From: Macrosoma leucophasiata
Lineage: Eukaryota > Arthropoda > Insecta > Lepidoptera > Hedylidae
Length of the DNA stretch: 64,000 bases
Direction of reading: 5' to 3'
Assembly (NCBI GenBank): GCA_036365455.1
Contig: JAWQUS010000004.1
Coordinates: forward strand, 3,231,501-3,295,500
Shown here one piece after another: positions 40,201 to 51,978 of this stretch (positions within the stretch are counted from its first letter, which is position 1; every line of letters begins with the position of its first letter). The notes under the pieces are model-generated. The model saw only the letters and a list, made by a program, of their open reading frames with translations, ran no database searches and was not told the origin of the DNA. The position numbers were made by a program, and so were the translations under genes.

Positions 40201-42133
40201 GATATATTCATAAGATCAGAAATTCTAAAGATATATCAATTACGTGGTAGAGCACTGACGTTTTCAGTCAATAAAATCAACTATCGAACCGTTTACACTA
40301 TCGTAGTACTATAAAGCAGTCTGAGTGCTAATGCTTTTAATATTTATGATCACAATACGCCCTAGATACAATTTAGTTTATTTGGATTTAGAATATCCTT
40401 CACTGATTTAAATGTCTGTTAGTCATTCTTATTATTAACATAGTTATCTCTGACGATTATTGGTAGACTTAGAAACCTATGTGGTTTAAAATCTAGTAAA
40501 ATATTTGTTTATTTAATTTATAAAGTCAAAGTTGAATATTTTATTTTATAAATAAATGACAATTGGTGGTATAAATGTGAAAATTTAGTTACACCTATTT
40601 TGTTATGTTCTATGTAAAAAATAAACCTAATTTAAGGAATCTGTTAAAAATAAAAAAAAAAAAACGTATTATGTCATGTCACCCCTGTAAACTACTTTTT
40701 TTTTATTTTTACAACAATTGCGTGGGCGGATTGATGACAACATATCATGTGTACAAATGAAATATGTTGATTGGATTTATTATTATAATTTATACATAAT
40801 ACCTATATGTATCTATATTAACCTTCCACAGTGTGGTTTCACAATTAACCGTCAGTGCAGTACTTATTAAAAGCTAATACCCAATTATTACTTTAAATTT
40901 ACGTGTTGCATTTGTAACACACTTCGACAGATGGCAGCACAATCGCACAGTTCCAAATTCAAAGGGATTACAAACCACAGGTACAAAGACACCCCACGCC
41001 ATTCAAAATTAGGAAAAATAAAATCCTCTTACATAATATCGCTTTAACGTCCCTGATCTGTATAATTTTATTATACTCACCCAAATTGAATTCGCGGTCG
41101 ACAAATTACACCGATAAAGCAAGATATACACAAAATAAAATAAGAGGGAACGAGACGATATTACTCGCCTACCTGATAATCTAAGGAGGCATCAATCGCA
41201 AAGAATCATTTACATTTGCATACAATTTTAAAAGTAAATAAAAAAATCCCGCTAAGTGCGAGTCGCCAATAGTGTATAGCAAGGGATCCGTATAAAATAA
41301 ATACAGTTCTAAGTTTTCATTGTTAAATGAAAAACTTAAATTTGTCGATTTACCACCTGCAAAGTTTGTGTTTTTTTTGTAGATATCTATGTTCCTTCGT
41401 TTATCTATCTAATAATTAGTTAAATATACACGAGAAGCCCAAAAAAGTCAGAAAATTAATACATAATAATTTAAGAAGAACAACAGCAAAAAAATATAAT
41501 AAAAATAATTTCATTAGGTTAAATTTTTTTCTATAATAAAAAAAAGTATTTTGTACATAGTTTTTCCTTGACTTGTATCAATTAAGCCAATTGAAAGTAT
41601 CCTGTCGGTTGTAATGACCATAAAAGGTAACAGAAACTAAGTAATATCACTACTCTTTTTAATTTCACATCGTAGTAGGATTTGTTATTGAATTTGGATA
41701 AATATTAATGCACAGTTAAAATGATTTTTATCAGACACATAGAGAATTGAGGGATTCCATAAGGGTTTCCTTCTTTCTGGCCGTTTGGGACCCTAAATAG
41801 CTAAATTGGGATACTGGAAATCGGAATCTACCCTCCGGAATACAATACTTTTCATTTTGTTTTTTATTTGCCTGACATAAAAGCGGTAATTGCTTAAGAA
41901 CTGTCAAATAAAAAGAAACAAATTTTATCGTAGCATGGGCTAATCAAATGATACTAATAATAAAAAGAATATATCTTTCTTATCGTAGGCATCAGTTCAT
42001 CTTTTGTAAGCTTCTTAAACAAAAGTTAAAAAAAACGCCCAAGTGTGAGGCCAAGTCATGTTTGATTTAAAAAAATCCTATGAATTAAACAACTAGACTA
42101 TCTTAGAAAACCTATACTTCTTACCTACATACT
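40201..42133. other. gene-free stretch with diverged repeat pieces
   Basis: A diverged GGGTTCCGTA-family start (CGCTAAGTGCGAGTCGCC) lies at 41243-41310, with possible continuations at 41760 (AAGGGTTTCCTTC) and 42025 (CGCCCAAGTGTGAGGCC). An A-run is at 40651. The remainder is plain AT-rich sequence. Confidence 0.4.
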
Positions 42134-42429
42134 GTTTTTTTATGCAATAAAAGTGCAGTTTTTTTGCAAACAAGCATGCATTTCACATTGATGTGAAGTG
42201 ATGACTGCAGCCTATAGACATCCACACAATGACTAGAGGTCAAAATGGAGATGCGTTACTACTCCTGAGGCCTAAGGTGTCATGCCTCTATGCCGGAAAT
42301 TACAGGGCCGTACATTACCATCTGACCGGAACACGATAGTGCTGAACACTACCATTTAGCGGCAAGTATATTAGGTAATGCGGTGGTACCTACGCCCGCG
42401 AGCTCCGTCACTGGAGCTCTACCACCAGT
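42134..42429 (-). mobile_element. ACTGG element, subfamily A, full length
   Basis: The T-run is interrupted by ATGCAATAAAAGTGCAG, suggesting slippage or a small rearrangement at the 3' end. 5' end intact. Confidence 0.82.
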
Positions 42430-42508
42430 GAAAGTGAGTGAGTATTTAGTAATATTATTATATAAATATCATGGTATTGCACCGTTATATTTAAATACCT
42501 ATATAATA

Positions 42509-42700
42509 ACTAGCGGCCCGCCCCGGCTTCGCCCGCGCTGCTCTGCTCCTATTAGTCATAGCGTAATGTAAGCTATTCTATCTCTCAAGTTGGATCGAAC
42601 TGCACATGGTGTGCGAATTTTATTATAATCGGTTAAGTGGTTTAGGAGTCCATTGAGGACAAACATTGTGACACGAGATTTATATATATTAAGATGTAAC
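42509..42700 (-). mobile_element. ACTAGCGGCCCGCCCCGGCTTCG repeat
   Basis: Starts with the reversed CTAGT-type end and a GC-rich block, then TATAATCGGTTAAGTGG and TTTATATATATTAAGA. Widespread in Lepidoptera by memory; probably Helitron-like. Confidence 0.55.
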
Positions 42701-42725
42701 TTAATACGAATAAAAATATAATTAT

Positions 42726-42830
42726 AAACTGCCTCGGTAGCCTAGTGGTAGCAGGCCTCTACTACCACAGTACAAATATGAATATCATATCTGTACTCTA
42801 CTACTACAACGCTGGAGGTCAGACAGACAG
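42726..42830 (+). mobile_element. CTCGG SINE head, interrupted
   Basis: ACTGCCTCGGTAGCCTAGTGG is intact. After GCAGGCC a piece containing CAGTACAAATATGA is inserted, then CTACTACTACAACGCTGGAGG resumes. No body follows. Confidence 0.65.
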
Positions 42831-43128
42831 ACAAAAATAGTAAAACTGTAGTAGTATAGATAAACTGCAAAGACATTTTCAGGCCGACTGTCAACATCTA
42901 CCTATAGGTATCCAATAGGCATGTTTTATCTATTTGCCTCTGAATAATGAAATAATACATAACTGTATTGCTTCCACTTGTTTGAAAGGGTCTTTGTCAA
43001 TAAATATTTACTCACCATTGACATCAAATACGTTACCTATCACAAGAAATAACAAACCTTTGATATCAACCTCAGTCATATTTGCTCTCCAAACAAATAC
43101 GAAATAGTATATAACTAACATTTATCCA

Positions 43129-43196
43129 CTGCAGTCATCACTTAACATCAATGTGAACTGCATGCTTGTTTGCCACTTCCATTACATAAAAAAAAA
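43129..43196 (+). mobile_element. ACTGG element, last 65 bases
   Basis: CTGCAGTCATCACTTAACATC to ACATAAAAAAAAA. A very short 5'-truncated copy. Confidence 0.75.
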
Positions 43197-44651
43197 TATC
43201 ATATACTTAGATATTGAACATGTTTACTTCTCAGTATTTATTTACGTGCACTTTTATTTATATTATTTCCATAAGTGGGAACCTTTAAGTGGCCCTCTGT
43301 TTTTTAGTCCTCCAACTTGGTTTTATGTCTCATGTGCTGATGAATTTTTACATACATTACATACATACAAAAACACAAATGTTTCCTCTTTTTATTATAA
43401 GTAATAGATTAAGCATAGATGCAATATTAAATATTCAATTTATAGACATCGAACAGGTAAGCAAACATTACTAAAGTTCTTTGAAACCGCGCGAGCGTAA
43501 TAATAAGACACGCAAAAATACCTTTGAAGCGGAACAAAAGAATCACGACAAATCGGTTCAAAGAGATTGGGGCAGATAATTTTCACTCGATACCGATCCG
43601 GGCACTTGAAAACCTATTTTCTTACATTCAATTTTGTACTCTACCTCTAGCTACATAGCGTTCGATTTTGACTGACTGAAATTGAAGCAATCTGTCAGGT
43701 TATTTACAGTGTCGCTACAAGAAAAGAGGTTTTATGAAAAGAGTCGTGAAATGAGTTATATTTAATTTCGCAATACTTTTTCGCTCCGCAGCAAAATGGA
43801 AGCGTGTTTGAATTTTGAATTATTGAACTGTTGTTATTAGTCTGGGATTTAATTAAATTCAAGCAGAAAGTCATAGCAAAGTAATTTTAGTGCAATTGTT
43901 CTTTGCAAATAGTTTACCTACGTGGTTAAATGTTAGTTATTAACATTAATGACTTTTGCCCGGGTTGTGATTCAGCTCTACTTGTCATTAAATTTGTTCC
44001 ATTTGGTACTTTTACTTTACAGGCCTTTTATATTGCAAAAGAGTAAAAAAGTTAGTTTTTCTGAAATTTCAGATCTTTATCAACAACCTTATTTATACAC
44101 TTGCATTGAACAACAATTTTTAATCTTAAATTAAATACTCGAAATAATAACAAACACAAAAAACGTCAATTCATTTCAACAAAGACCGATCGCACAAACT
44201 CACTTTGGCAATTTAAAAAAATAAATTAGTGCGGTACCAGTGCACCGGGTTAATACTTTTTTTGCAATGTCATCCTGAACCAAACTATCGACATAAAACG
44301 TAGATAGCTCGATATCGATATTATTATTATGAATGTTTCGAATGCGCTCGTTTCAGTTTATCTTAGCGTCGAAATTGAATTTCACAATGTTGCCCATTGA
44401 AGCGTTGTATTATTTTAGCTTATCTAGTCGTTCTCGTTGTTTCTGTACGAAATATAAATTTCAGTAGATACATGCTACAATGAAATAAAGCACGTACCAA
44501 TAAGTTATTAGTATATGGGCATTTGAGCCCAGGTAATTAAAATTAGGGGAACAAAAATTAATTTAACGAAACGCAATTTGAAAACGAAAGTAAATAATTA
44601 TATAAACGCGAAACAGTTTTTTTTTCGTTCTTAAAATATAACCTGTTATAA
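43197..44651. other. gene-free stretch
   Basis: CpG-containing segments at 43480-43620 and 44330-44440 stand out from AT-rich surroundings. No splice-flanked open frame is convincing. Confidence 0.4.
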
Positions 44652-44787
44652 CTATTACAAAGACAAAAACAACTAAGGACTCAAAGATTGCAAAGCACTT
44701 GTAATTTGTCCTCTGCATTTTGTATAGATATCTGTAAGCTGCAATCATTATTTAACATTGTTGTGAATTTAATGCTTAAATTGTTAC
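44652..44787 (+). mobile_element. ACTGG element, subfamily B, old remnant
   Basis: AACTAAGGACTCAAAG, CTCTGCATTTTGTATAG and AAGCTGCAATCATTATTTAA are recognisable through about 25% changes. Confidence 0.45.
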
Positions 44788-45984
44788 TTATTATTAAATG
44801 TATACTCTCTGATTATGGTTTTTATTTAGGTACAGTTAAAATATATATTTAACGGTAGCGATTATTATAAGCATTATAAGCCATAAATGTGATAGCTAAT
44901 TATGTTGACATTTTTAATTGCAGCTTGTCGAAATTCACAGAAACTGCGTATGTATAGGATTGCGGAGAGTAATTTAATTAAAGGTTTTGTATTTTTTATT
45001 TAATTTGTTTCATTTTGAATTTTGTTTGACTGTTTGATATTATTTCGCATTAACACATGCTTGTGTAGTTTTGTTTGACTGTTGTTTTCTTTTACTGTCA
45101 TTATTGTGTTTTATTTAATTGCAGTACCGTAATGGTTTGTAATTTAGCTTATAAACAAAATAAATAAACTTCCAATTCAGAGAATATCATTGGAAGTGGG
45201 TATATTAACTTAAGTAAATATACACAAAAAATTAAAGCTCAATATATTCATTACTGTTAAATGATTATATCAACATTGTATGTATTGGCTGAAGAATCGT
45301 AACATTGACGTTTGCAGTTGATAATAAAAGAAACTGTCGACTTGAAGATTTTATCTAGCGTATTGCGAAGTTTTATGACTGGAACTATGAATTCTATAGC
45401 AATCGGTGAAAAGAGATAAGGTTTAAGGCGATTTTTACGTTTGACCGATATAAAAGTTAACGTATAATCTTTAATAACCTACATAGTAAACATGGGTAAA
45501 AAATAATAAAGCACAACCCTTGTACATAAAAGGCTCCGTGGTGACGTTTAAAAAATAATCATTTATAAATATTTTAATTTCTAGATTTTTTGTAATCAAT
45601 ATCCTAAAAATAAAGCTATTATTTTAGAAAAACCGAAGTAATGTAACACTTAGCGATTGGAATTATTATCATATCTAAGTTAGGTATAGTTCGAAAACAA
45701 AGACTTATTTTCGAACCTTGCTCGTGCTCATTGTATGAAACCTTTTAAACACAGCAATCATATTTAACACAATTTCTTTCTTCTTTCTTCATAACTGAAA
45801 TATTACCAGGTTACATGAGTTACTTAGGAATGCGACCTCCTTCAGGTTTCTCGACACGTGGTACCTAAACAACATTGGAGCTGTCACAGTACCCAACAGG
45901 GCTTCATTCGACATTTTAGACCCTTTGTCCTATAGAAATGATTCATATGAATTTTAGGTGTTTGTAATTGTGCTTTATTTCATA
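44788..45984. other. gene-free stretch
   Basis: ATTATTTCGCATTAACACAT at 45040-45066 is a lone piece of the tRNA-like unit's direct repeat. The rest is AT-rich. Confidence 0.4.
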
Positions 45985-46205
45985 TCAGCTCTGCCCGCGA
46001 ATCCGTCTGCGTAGAATTAAGAAAAAATATATATTTGCAGTATCGACGCGGCCTAAATTATTCCTTATAACATTAGCTATCTGCCAATTAAACACCTGTC
46101 AAAATCAGGCCAGCCGTTCCTGAGATTAGCTAGAACAAACAGACAGACAAACAAAAATTGCATTTAGTAAAAAGCGGTTATTGTTATATTACAAACAGAC
46201 ACTCC
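45985..46205 (-). mobile_element. CTAGT-family repeat, terminus lost
   Basis: AGCTCTGCCCGCGAATCCGTC, then TTAGCTATCTGCCAATT and CCTGAGATTAGCTAGAACAA follow 35770-35985. Confidence 0.5.
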
Positions 46206-46299
46206 GATTTTATTTATTTGCATAGAGTAAAGATATAATAGATATAAATACTCGTATATAGATAATACTATTGGTCAATAACATACTTCGTAAAAGACA

Positions 46300-46520
46300 T
46301 ACGGATGGAATCGCGAAGCAATCTTGTAACAGCGTCGTTAAAAACCGCGTGGGCAACAAATAATAATCTCAGAGCACAACGAGCATCGATGCTCCAAATC
46401 GACATTTACGACAGCACAAATAAATTAAATGTGATCATAAAAAATATCGAGCCGTATCGGCGCGCGTGTCGCATCACTAAAAAAATGTCTGGCCGCATAA
46501 ACGCGTCACAATAAAAAAGT
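46300..46520 (+). other. unrecognised GC-richer segment with a 69-codon open frame
   Basis: ATG at 46305 opens MESRSNLVTASLKTAW and runs to TAA at 46512. CpG is frequent (AAAACCGCG, CGTATCGGCGCGCG). No splice sites, domain or homologue recognised. A conserved non-coding element is as likely as a small coding gene. Confidence 0.25.
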
Positions 46521-46802
46521 TTGAGTTATTCTTTTTTCATATTTCCCTCTCTTTTTTGCGCGGTATTTTTTTATTATTTTTTATTTTACACAGATTATTT
46601 ACGGTCAAGTCGTAAGGATTTTGGCTAATCGCTTGGGATAATAAAGTTAGATCCCATTCATGTGACGTTGGTGCGTGCGTGGATCGTAGTGTCGTAAACT
46701 GTTTATAGATGGGAATATATTTACCGTAACGCTCTTGCTTTACTATCGCATGAATACAGTCGTAATGGTTCCGGTCATTAATATTGTTTTGACTATTTTT
46801 TA

Positions 46803-47766
46803 TCTGTGGTTCTAGTTATGTATTTATTTTATTTATTTATTTATTTTCAGGCAACAATGCTTAAAATAAAACAGTAGGCCCATATAAAATATATACCTTA
46901 AAGACTAACATACATATTATATCACTTAACACTAACACTATTTATCACGTATTGTCGGCGACGTGATGCGCGGCTTATCGGCAGGCAGTTGTCCCCGGAA
47001 TTTGCGGAACACGACTCCCTGCGGCCAGAACTCTTGCTTCAAAAAAGTCGGTAGATGTTCAGTCGGTACTCTTACCAAAAAGGAATTAAAGTTCACTTTA
47101 TGGCGAGATTCCAATCGCTCGACTCTAAGCGTGAATCTGGTCTTTATTGTAGTCCACCACCTCTTCAACTTTTGTCGACCAATGCAATCGGGACACGTAC
47201 AACGGCGTCGATGGTGTAGCTGGACGCAGCAAATGTTTTGCCCCAGTCGGCGCCGTACCACAAAGATTGCGGTTGACGGGCTTCCTTCTCTTTCTCTGCA
47301 CCACCGTGAACCCTTCCTCGTCACACCGACCCTTACGAGAACGCAAGGCTGCAGCAGGCTTCTTCTCCAAAGCTACAGGCCGCTTAGATGAAGGTGCGGC
47401 GGTAGCAGCGGCAGCTGCATATCCTCGCCGAGGAGTCGACGTGCAGCCGTGCGACGGCGGGGGGACAGGCGCAGCGGGGGCGGCGGGGCGCGGCGGGGCG
47501 CGGGCGCGGCACATCGCGCGGCGTGACGACATTCGCCGGTAATTCTTACTGTTGCAATCAGCCGACTCGAAACTACCGACCGATGCGTTTTGCGCCCCGC
47601 GTCTCAAGTTAACATTGCAGGCGTCGGTTGACATGCATACCGAACGTAATGAAATTAATTCGGCACGCAGATCACTGATGGTATTTTCCGACGTCTGTAA
47701 TGTATACTCTATGTATGTTATGTATACTCTAGTTTTGGAGTACTTATAGTGAGTTTTCCGAAACAA
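46803..47766 (-). mobile_element. LINE reduced to ORF1 and tail
   Basis: On the - strand a frame from 47766 carries an alanine/proline-rich, basic region and then GRCDEEGFTVVQRKRRKPVN and PLYVSRLHWSTKVEEVVDY. Near 47145 the frame shifts; the next one continues KTRFTLRVERLESRHKVNFN and EFWPQGVVFRKFRGQLP, ending at 46938. This is the ORF1 RNA-binding protein type of CR1-like lepidopteran LINEs, by memory. About 90 bp of 3' UTR follows, then GCATTGTTGCCTGAAAATAAA repeats (46803-46850). Reverse transcriptase ORF2 is wholly absent between ORF1 and the tail. The GC-rich block at 47400-47530 is the Ala/Pro coding part. Confidence 0.7.
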
Positions 47767-47847
47767 TTTTTCTTGTTAGTTTGTTAGATAATGATGGAAT
47801 TGAAATACCGAATAAGAATTTGTTCTTTACATTTTTTTTTGTATCGA

Positions 47848-48084
47848 TAACAAACAAGCATTCAGTTCACAAGACTGCAGCCTAAGAACATGTACACAAA
47901 AACCAGAGCTCAAGACGCAGATCCGTTTCCAAATCTGAGACCTAAGTTGTTATGTCTCCATGATAGTTATTACCTATATTACCGGAACACGATAGTGCTG
48001 AACACTACCGTTTTCCGGCAGATAGGTCACGTAATGCGGTGGTGCCTACGCTCACAAGCTCATACACTGCCACTCTACCACAAG
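47848..48084 (-). mobile_element. ACTGG element, subfamily B, diverged
   Basis: ACAAACAAGCATTCAGTTC to CACTCTACCACAAG. GTTAAGTGAT is missing before GACTGCAGCC. Confidence 0.7.
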
Positions 48085-48167
48085 CAGAAACACGCATGGA
48101 TAGCAGTAATTATTAAGCAGTGTTGTAAATATCACAAAATCATGAAAAAATTTAGAAATTAAAAAAA

Positions 48168-48260
48168 AAATGGAAAGAAAAATGGAAAGAAAAATTAAAC
48201 TTCGGCCAGGAATCGAACCTGCCACCACACCTTTTCACAACATTGCAATTGGTCGTTTGC
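48168..48260 (-). mobile_element. tRNA-like repeat, start only
   Basis: AATGGAAAGAAAAATGGAAAG (a duplicated GGAAAGAAAAAT) then ACTTCGGCCAGGAATCGAAC. It breaks off after the T arm. Confidence 0.55.
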
Positions 48261-48546
48261 AATCAAGAATATTTAATAAATTGTTATAAAAATATTAAGA
48301 AGATCCGAATAAGACGAAATATAAACAGCAAATAAAAACCTAAAATACCCACTTCATTTTATCACATAATTTAAAAATGGAGTCTCGTTAAAAAGCGTTA
48401 ATCGACTGTTAAACAGCTAAATGAGAGGATATTGTGATGGCATTAATTTTTACTGCTTATCCAATATAAATCAATGATTCGTTCTGGTGGTATATGTCAG
48501 ATTGTTAATATTTATTACCTTATTATCGGGTGCAAGGTGAGAAAAA

Positions 48547-48972
48547 AAACTGGCCAAGAGCGAGTCGGACTCGCGCACCGAGGGTTTCGTACCTTACCTC
48601 GTTCGTAACCTACAGAGGATAAGTAAAAATATTTTTATTATAAAATATGATGTATCTAAAAATTTACGGTTTCAGCAGCTTTTCCTTTATTTGTGCTTTA
48701 AAACGTTACTTCGAACCAAAGTTCAAGATTTTGAGTTCACGGGAAGTACCCTGTAGGTTTTGATTTCTTTGCAAGTTTCGAAAATTTGCGGCAATTTGGG
48801 GCATAAACGGCTGTGTTTTTTGATTGCGTTGGCTTAGATATTTGATATAAATTTCAGCTTAACATCTCCATGTGTTCCGGAGAATACAGGTCTTGACAGA
48901 CGGATCTACGGACGGACAACTCTCCTCTAAGGATTCCGTTTTTCGCCTTTCCAGGTACGGAACCCTAAAAAG
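48547..48972 (+). mobile_element. GGGTTCCGTA repeat, short complete copy
   Basis: AACTGGCCAAGAGCGAGTCGG to GTACGGAACCCTAAAAA, 426 bp with ends intact; shorter inside than 22088-22735. Confidence 0.65.
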
Positions 48973-49479
48973 TTATATCGTTTGCTTTACGGCGATCCTT
49001 ATTGTGATCACTTTTCTGGTTACAGTTTCTTTTCTTTTTATGTTTTCAGAGGAATGTTTTAGGCATTTAACAAAGGTGACCATTGTAGAAATTAAACTTG
49101 CGGATTTTCTCGCGTATACAACACTCCCAAAAAAAAAACCTACGAAAACGTTAAAGGTGACCATTTCTAAATAAAAATCAAATTAATTATTGTGTAAATA
49201 TACCACTGACATTACCCAACCGGTTAATTACAAAAATAAACGAGAAAATAAAACTAAAAGCTATTTTATCTAGGGATTTTTTTTACAAATAAAAACAAAA
49301 AAGGGTGTTGGATTTAATATTTCAATAATAAAAACACTTAACTGATCAGCAAAAAGCCGAATGTCGAGCAATTAAATTAAAATTAAGGTCGCAGACACTG
49401 CTAGGTAATATCCCATAACTATATTTTCCCTAATTATTACTAATTAATCTTCACTTCTCAGGATAATATTCATAACATG
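48973..49479. other. gene-free stretch
   Basis: A 100-codon open stretch overlapping the repeat end (48872-49174) starts inside the repeat and is not a gene. The remainder is AT-rich. Confidence 0.4.
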
Positions 49480-49640
49480 ATATGTTCTTAGGTTTTCGCG
49501 AGCTACACTCATTGAAATAAAACTATTTTTACGGATTTATCTCGCGTATATTAAACTAAAATGATTTTTTAAATCAACCCGACGTTTCGGTCGCTTTTCA
49601 GCTTCCGTGGTCCCGGGCAGACTGAGGTGACATTTGTCTG
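49480..49640 (-). mobile_element. Penelope-like terminal repeat adjoining the coding part
   Basis: Reverse complement of the solo copy at 30107-30266, ending GACATTTGTCTG at 49640. The coding remnant follows after 80-90 bp, the usual arrangement of a Penelope-like element with one terminal repeat on its 5' side. The block around CGACCGAAACGT (reversed here) is where a hammerhead ribozyme is expected; see findings. Confidence 0.75.
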
Positions 49641-49721
49641 ACAGAAGTTTGAAAAATTATATGTAGCTACCTCCATCGATTTCGTAAACGCCTTGCGTAG
49701 CGTTCAGGATTAACACAATAA

Positions 49722-50927
49722 TTCAGCTTCGATGTTGAATCCTTATTTACATGTTTACCGGTTAAGGATTGTGTCGAGATTGTTAAAAGAAAGCTAATTG
49801 CTCACAATATGCCCCGTCAATATGCAGAACTACTTGAATGGTGCCTGACATCTGGCTATCTAATGTGGAATGGGGAATTCTACCTACAAATAGACGGAGT
49901 TGCCATGGGCTCCCCAGTCTCTCCCATAGTCGCCGATATATTCATGGAGGACTTTGAGGAGAGAGCCCTGAGCACTACAACCATAACACCTCGCATTTAT
50001 AAACGATATGTAGATGACACATTCACCATATTGGATAGCAATAATGTTTCTGTTTTTCTTTCACATCTCAATTCCATACACCATAAAATCAAATTCACTA
50101 TGGAATTGGAACAGGACAATAAATTAGCCTTCTTAGATACTTTATTAATTAGAAAAACCAATAACACACTCAGTCACACTGTGTTTAGGAAGTCTACCCA
50201 TACTGATAGGTACCTTAATGGTGAATCACACCATCACCCGGCACATTTATCTGCCGTTGGCTCATCTCTATTTCAGAGAGCACGAGGCATCTGTGACGAC
50301 CACCATCTTCAGGGGGAGCTGAAGCACCTACGCCAGGTGCTACATAACAACAAGCTCCATGTACCACCCGTCCGTCACAGAGGCCGCGTGAAACCACCTA
50401 CAGTAGAACGACAACCAGCCATACTACCTTACGTTAAGGGTGTCACAGATAAAATCAGCAACATTTTAAAAAAGAATTCCATTAAAACAGTTTTCAAACC
50501 ATATAAAAAGATTCATCAGTATTTAAGACCCATTAAAAGTAATATTCCATTACAAAATTCTGGCATTTATAAATTAGATTGTGATTGTGGACTCTCATAT
50601 ATTGGTCAAACAAAGAGAGCTGTATCCACCCGCGTTAAAGAGCACATTGCTGATGTCAAAAACCGAAGAACAGGGAGGTCTGCAGTCTGTGAACACATAG
50701 CGGATAAGCCAAACCATTACATCCGGTTTGATAAAATTCAAATACTCGCTAGAGAACACAAACCCATTCCACGAATGGTACGCGAGGCTATTGAAATTAA
50801 AAAACACCCAAATTTCAATAGAGAAGATGGATGGCGATTATCAACATCATGGGATCCCATACTTAGCAAGATTAAATCCCAGCCGCAGCAGTCTGCAAGA
50901 CCTCAAGATACCATAAGTAATTATTGA
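49722..50927 (+). CDS. Penelope-like reverse transcriptase with GIY-YIG endonuclease, N-terminally truncated
   Basis: The frame is open from the stop at 49719-49721 to TGA at 50925, 401 codons; the first ATG is at 49809 (372 residues). Reverse transcriptase blocks in order: FDVESLFT just after the start (motif A), GVAMGSPVSPIVADIFME near residue 30 of the ATG form (motif B), and YVDD at residues 67-70 (catalytic). A GIY-YIG nuclease domain follows from about residue 250: GIYKLDCDCGLSYIGQTKR, then STRVKEH with the conserved Arg and a downstream Glu/His-rich segment. The Cys pair in CDCG is typical of Penelope-like enzymes. The N-terminal third is missing: a short open piece KFEKLYVATSIDFVNALRS (49645-49710, other frame) may be what is left of it, implying an internal deletion. 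No stop codon interrupts the frame, so the insertion is young. It cannot be autonomous. Confidence 0.85.
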   Translation, partial: FSFDVESLFTCLPVKDCVEIVKRKLIAHNMPRQYAELLEWCLTSGYLMWNGEFYLQIDGVAMGSPVSPIVADIFMEDFEERALSTTTITPRIYKRYVDDTFTILDSNNVSVFLSHLNSIHHKIKFTMELEQDNKLAFLDTLLIRKTNNTLSHTVFRKSTHTDRYLNGESHHHPAHLSAVGSSLFQRARGICDDHHLQGELKHLRQVLHNNKLHVPPVRHRGRVKPPTVERQPAILPYVKGVTDKISNILKKNSIKTVFKPYKKIHQYLRPIKSNIPLQNSGIYKLDCDCGLSYIGQTKRAVSTRVKEHIADVKNRRTGRSAVCEHIADKPNHYIRFDKIQILAREHKPIPRMVREAIEIKKHPNFNREDGWRLSTSWDPILSKIKSQPQQSARPQDTISNY

Positions 50928-51341
50928 ATCTTACGGAACTTTTGCCTGTGGACTGTGCGAAGCACTAAGTGGGGGTAATATAATCGATCGCAGCGCCCAT
51001 GGTGGCGAAAAGCAGCAATTATGTTGGCTCTGTAATCTGTCATATCTCGAAGTAATCTGTTATTAATAATATACAGACTATGTAAACAAAGATAGTCAAT
51101 CAAAGAAAATAAGAATGTTGATTGTTACAAATATAACGAAAAATAAAACAGGAAGAGCCCATTTGTGCGCCCATTCAGAAATGTGTGCTTTCCCTTAAAT
51201 TTTAAATGAATCACAGCATTGTAAAGACTTTTCCGTTATAAAAAAAAACATAATGTGTAATATAATTCAACTTATGTCAACATTTATGAGCAAACGTAAT
51301 TGCAAGGCACAATCTCTATTACTCATCTCCTCGTTTTTATA
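50928..51341. other. 3' flank of the Penelope-like element, no gene
   Basis: No second terminal repeat is found after the stop codon, and no target duplication could be identified, so the element's 3' limit is not defined. Confidence 0.4.
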
Positions 51342-51473
51342 GTAAAACACGGCCAACTGCGTGTCGGGATACACGTAATGTAGGGTTCCGTTTTATCGAG
51401 TATTTAAGTGAATCAACTTTATGACGTTTACTCGTTTACGAGTAACGGTAGGTACGGTTTTACTGGTGGTAGA

Positions 51474-51832
51474 CCTATTTGGTCATGGTAGGTCAGTCTC
51501 GATCTTTCTGGGCCTTATCACAATCCACATTCGCATAATATCTTTTTTTTGAAGTCATTCGCTCATTCGACATTCTTTTTATATGAACAAACCAACGGAG
51601 CATACTTTTTTTCATTTTAACACCGATACTCTCATTTACACAAAGCCTCTTTCTTATATCTTCATTACGAACGCGATCGGTGAGCGATACACCGCAGATC
51701 TTTTTTTACCTCTTTGTGTATTTATCATCATCATGACTGGTGGTTGAACCTCAGTGTAGGTAGGAACTCGATGGCGTAGGCACCACCGCATTACCTAATC
51801 AATCTGCCTCTAAATGGTAGTGTTTTCGCGAA
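51474..51832 (-). mobile_element. inverted-duplication arm 1: RTE-like tail fused to ACTGG element
   Basis: Read on + it runs ACCTATTTGGTCATGGTAGG (reversed LINE), a junction GATCTTTTTTTACCTCTTTG and TATTTATCATCATCATGAC, then an ACTGG copy (CTGGTGGTTGAACCTCAG). It is the reverse complement of 52960-53303 across the same LINE/ACTGG junction. Confidence 0.75.
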
Positions 51833-51978
51833 TCAGTCATTCCTAGACTAAACCCTTAGGAGTGGTAACGCATCTACACATTGACCTTGGTCTTTGTGTT
51901 GGTGTCTATAGGCTGCAGTCATCACTTAACATCAATGTGAACTGCATGCTTGTTTACCACTTCAAATACATTAAAAAA
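51737..51978 (+). mobile_element. ACTGG element joined to the LINE piece
   Basis: ACTGGTGGTTGAACCTCAG to ACATTAAAAAAC. Its 5' half is B-like and its 3' half (AGGAGTGGTAACGC, CTTGGTCTTTGTG) is A-like, so it is a recombinant or intermediate copy. Confidence 0.7.

Noticed and set aside
46963..47391. 142-codon + strand frame
   Set aside because: It is antisense to the LINE ORF1 and has no recognisable domain.
47267..47542. CpG island promoter
   Set aside because: The GC-rich stretch is explained by the alanine/proline-rich coding part of the LINE ORF1 on the - strand.
50215..50807. - strand open frames of 60-70 codons
   Set aside because: They are antisense to the Penelope-like coding region.
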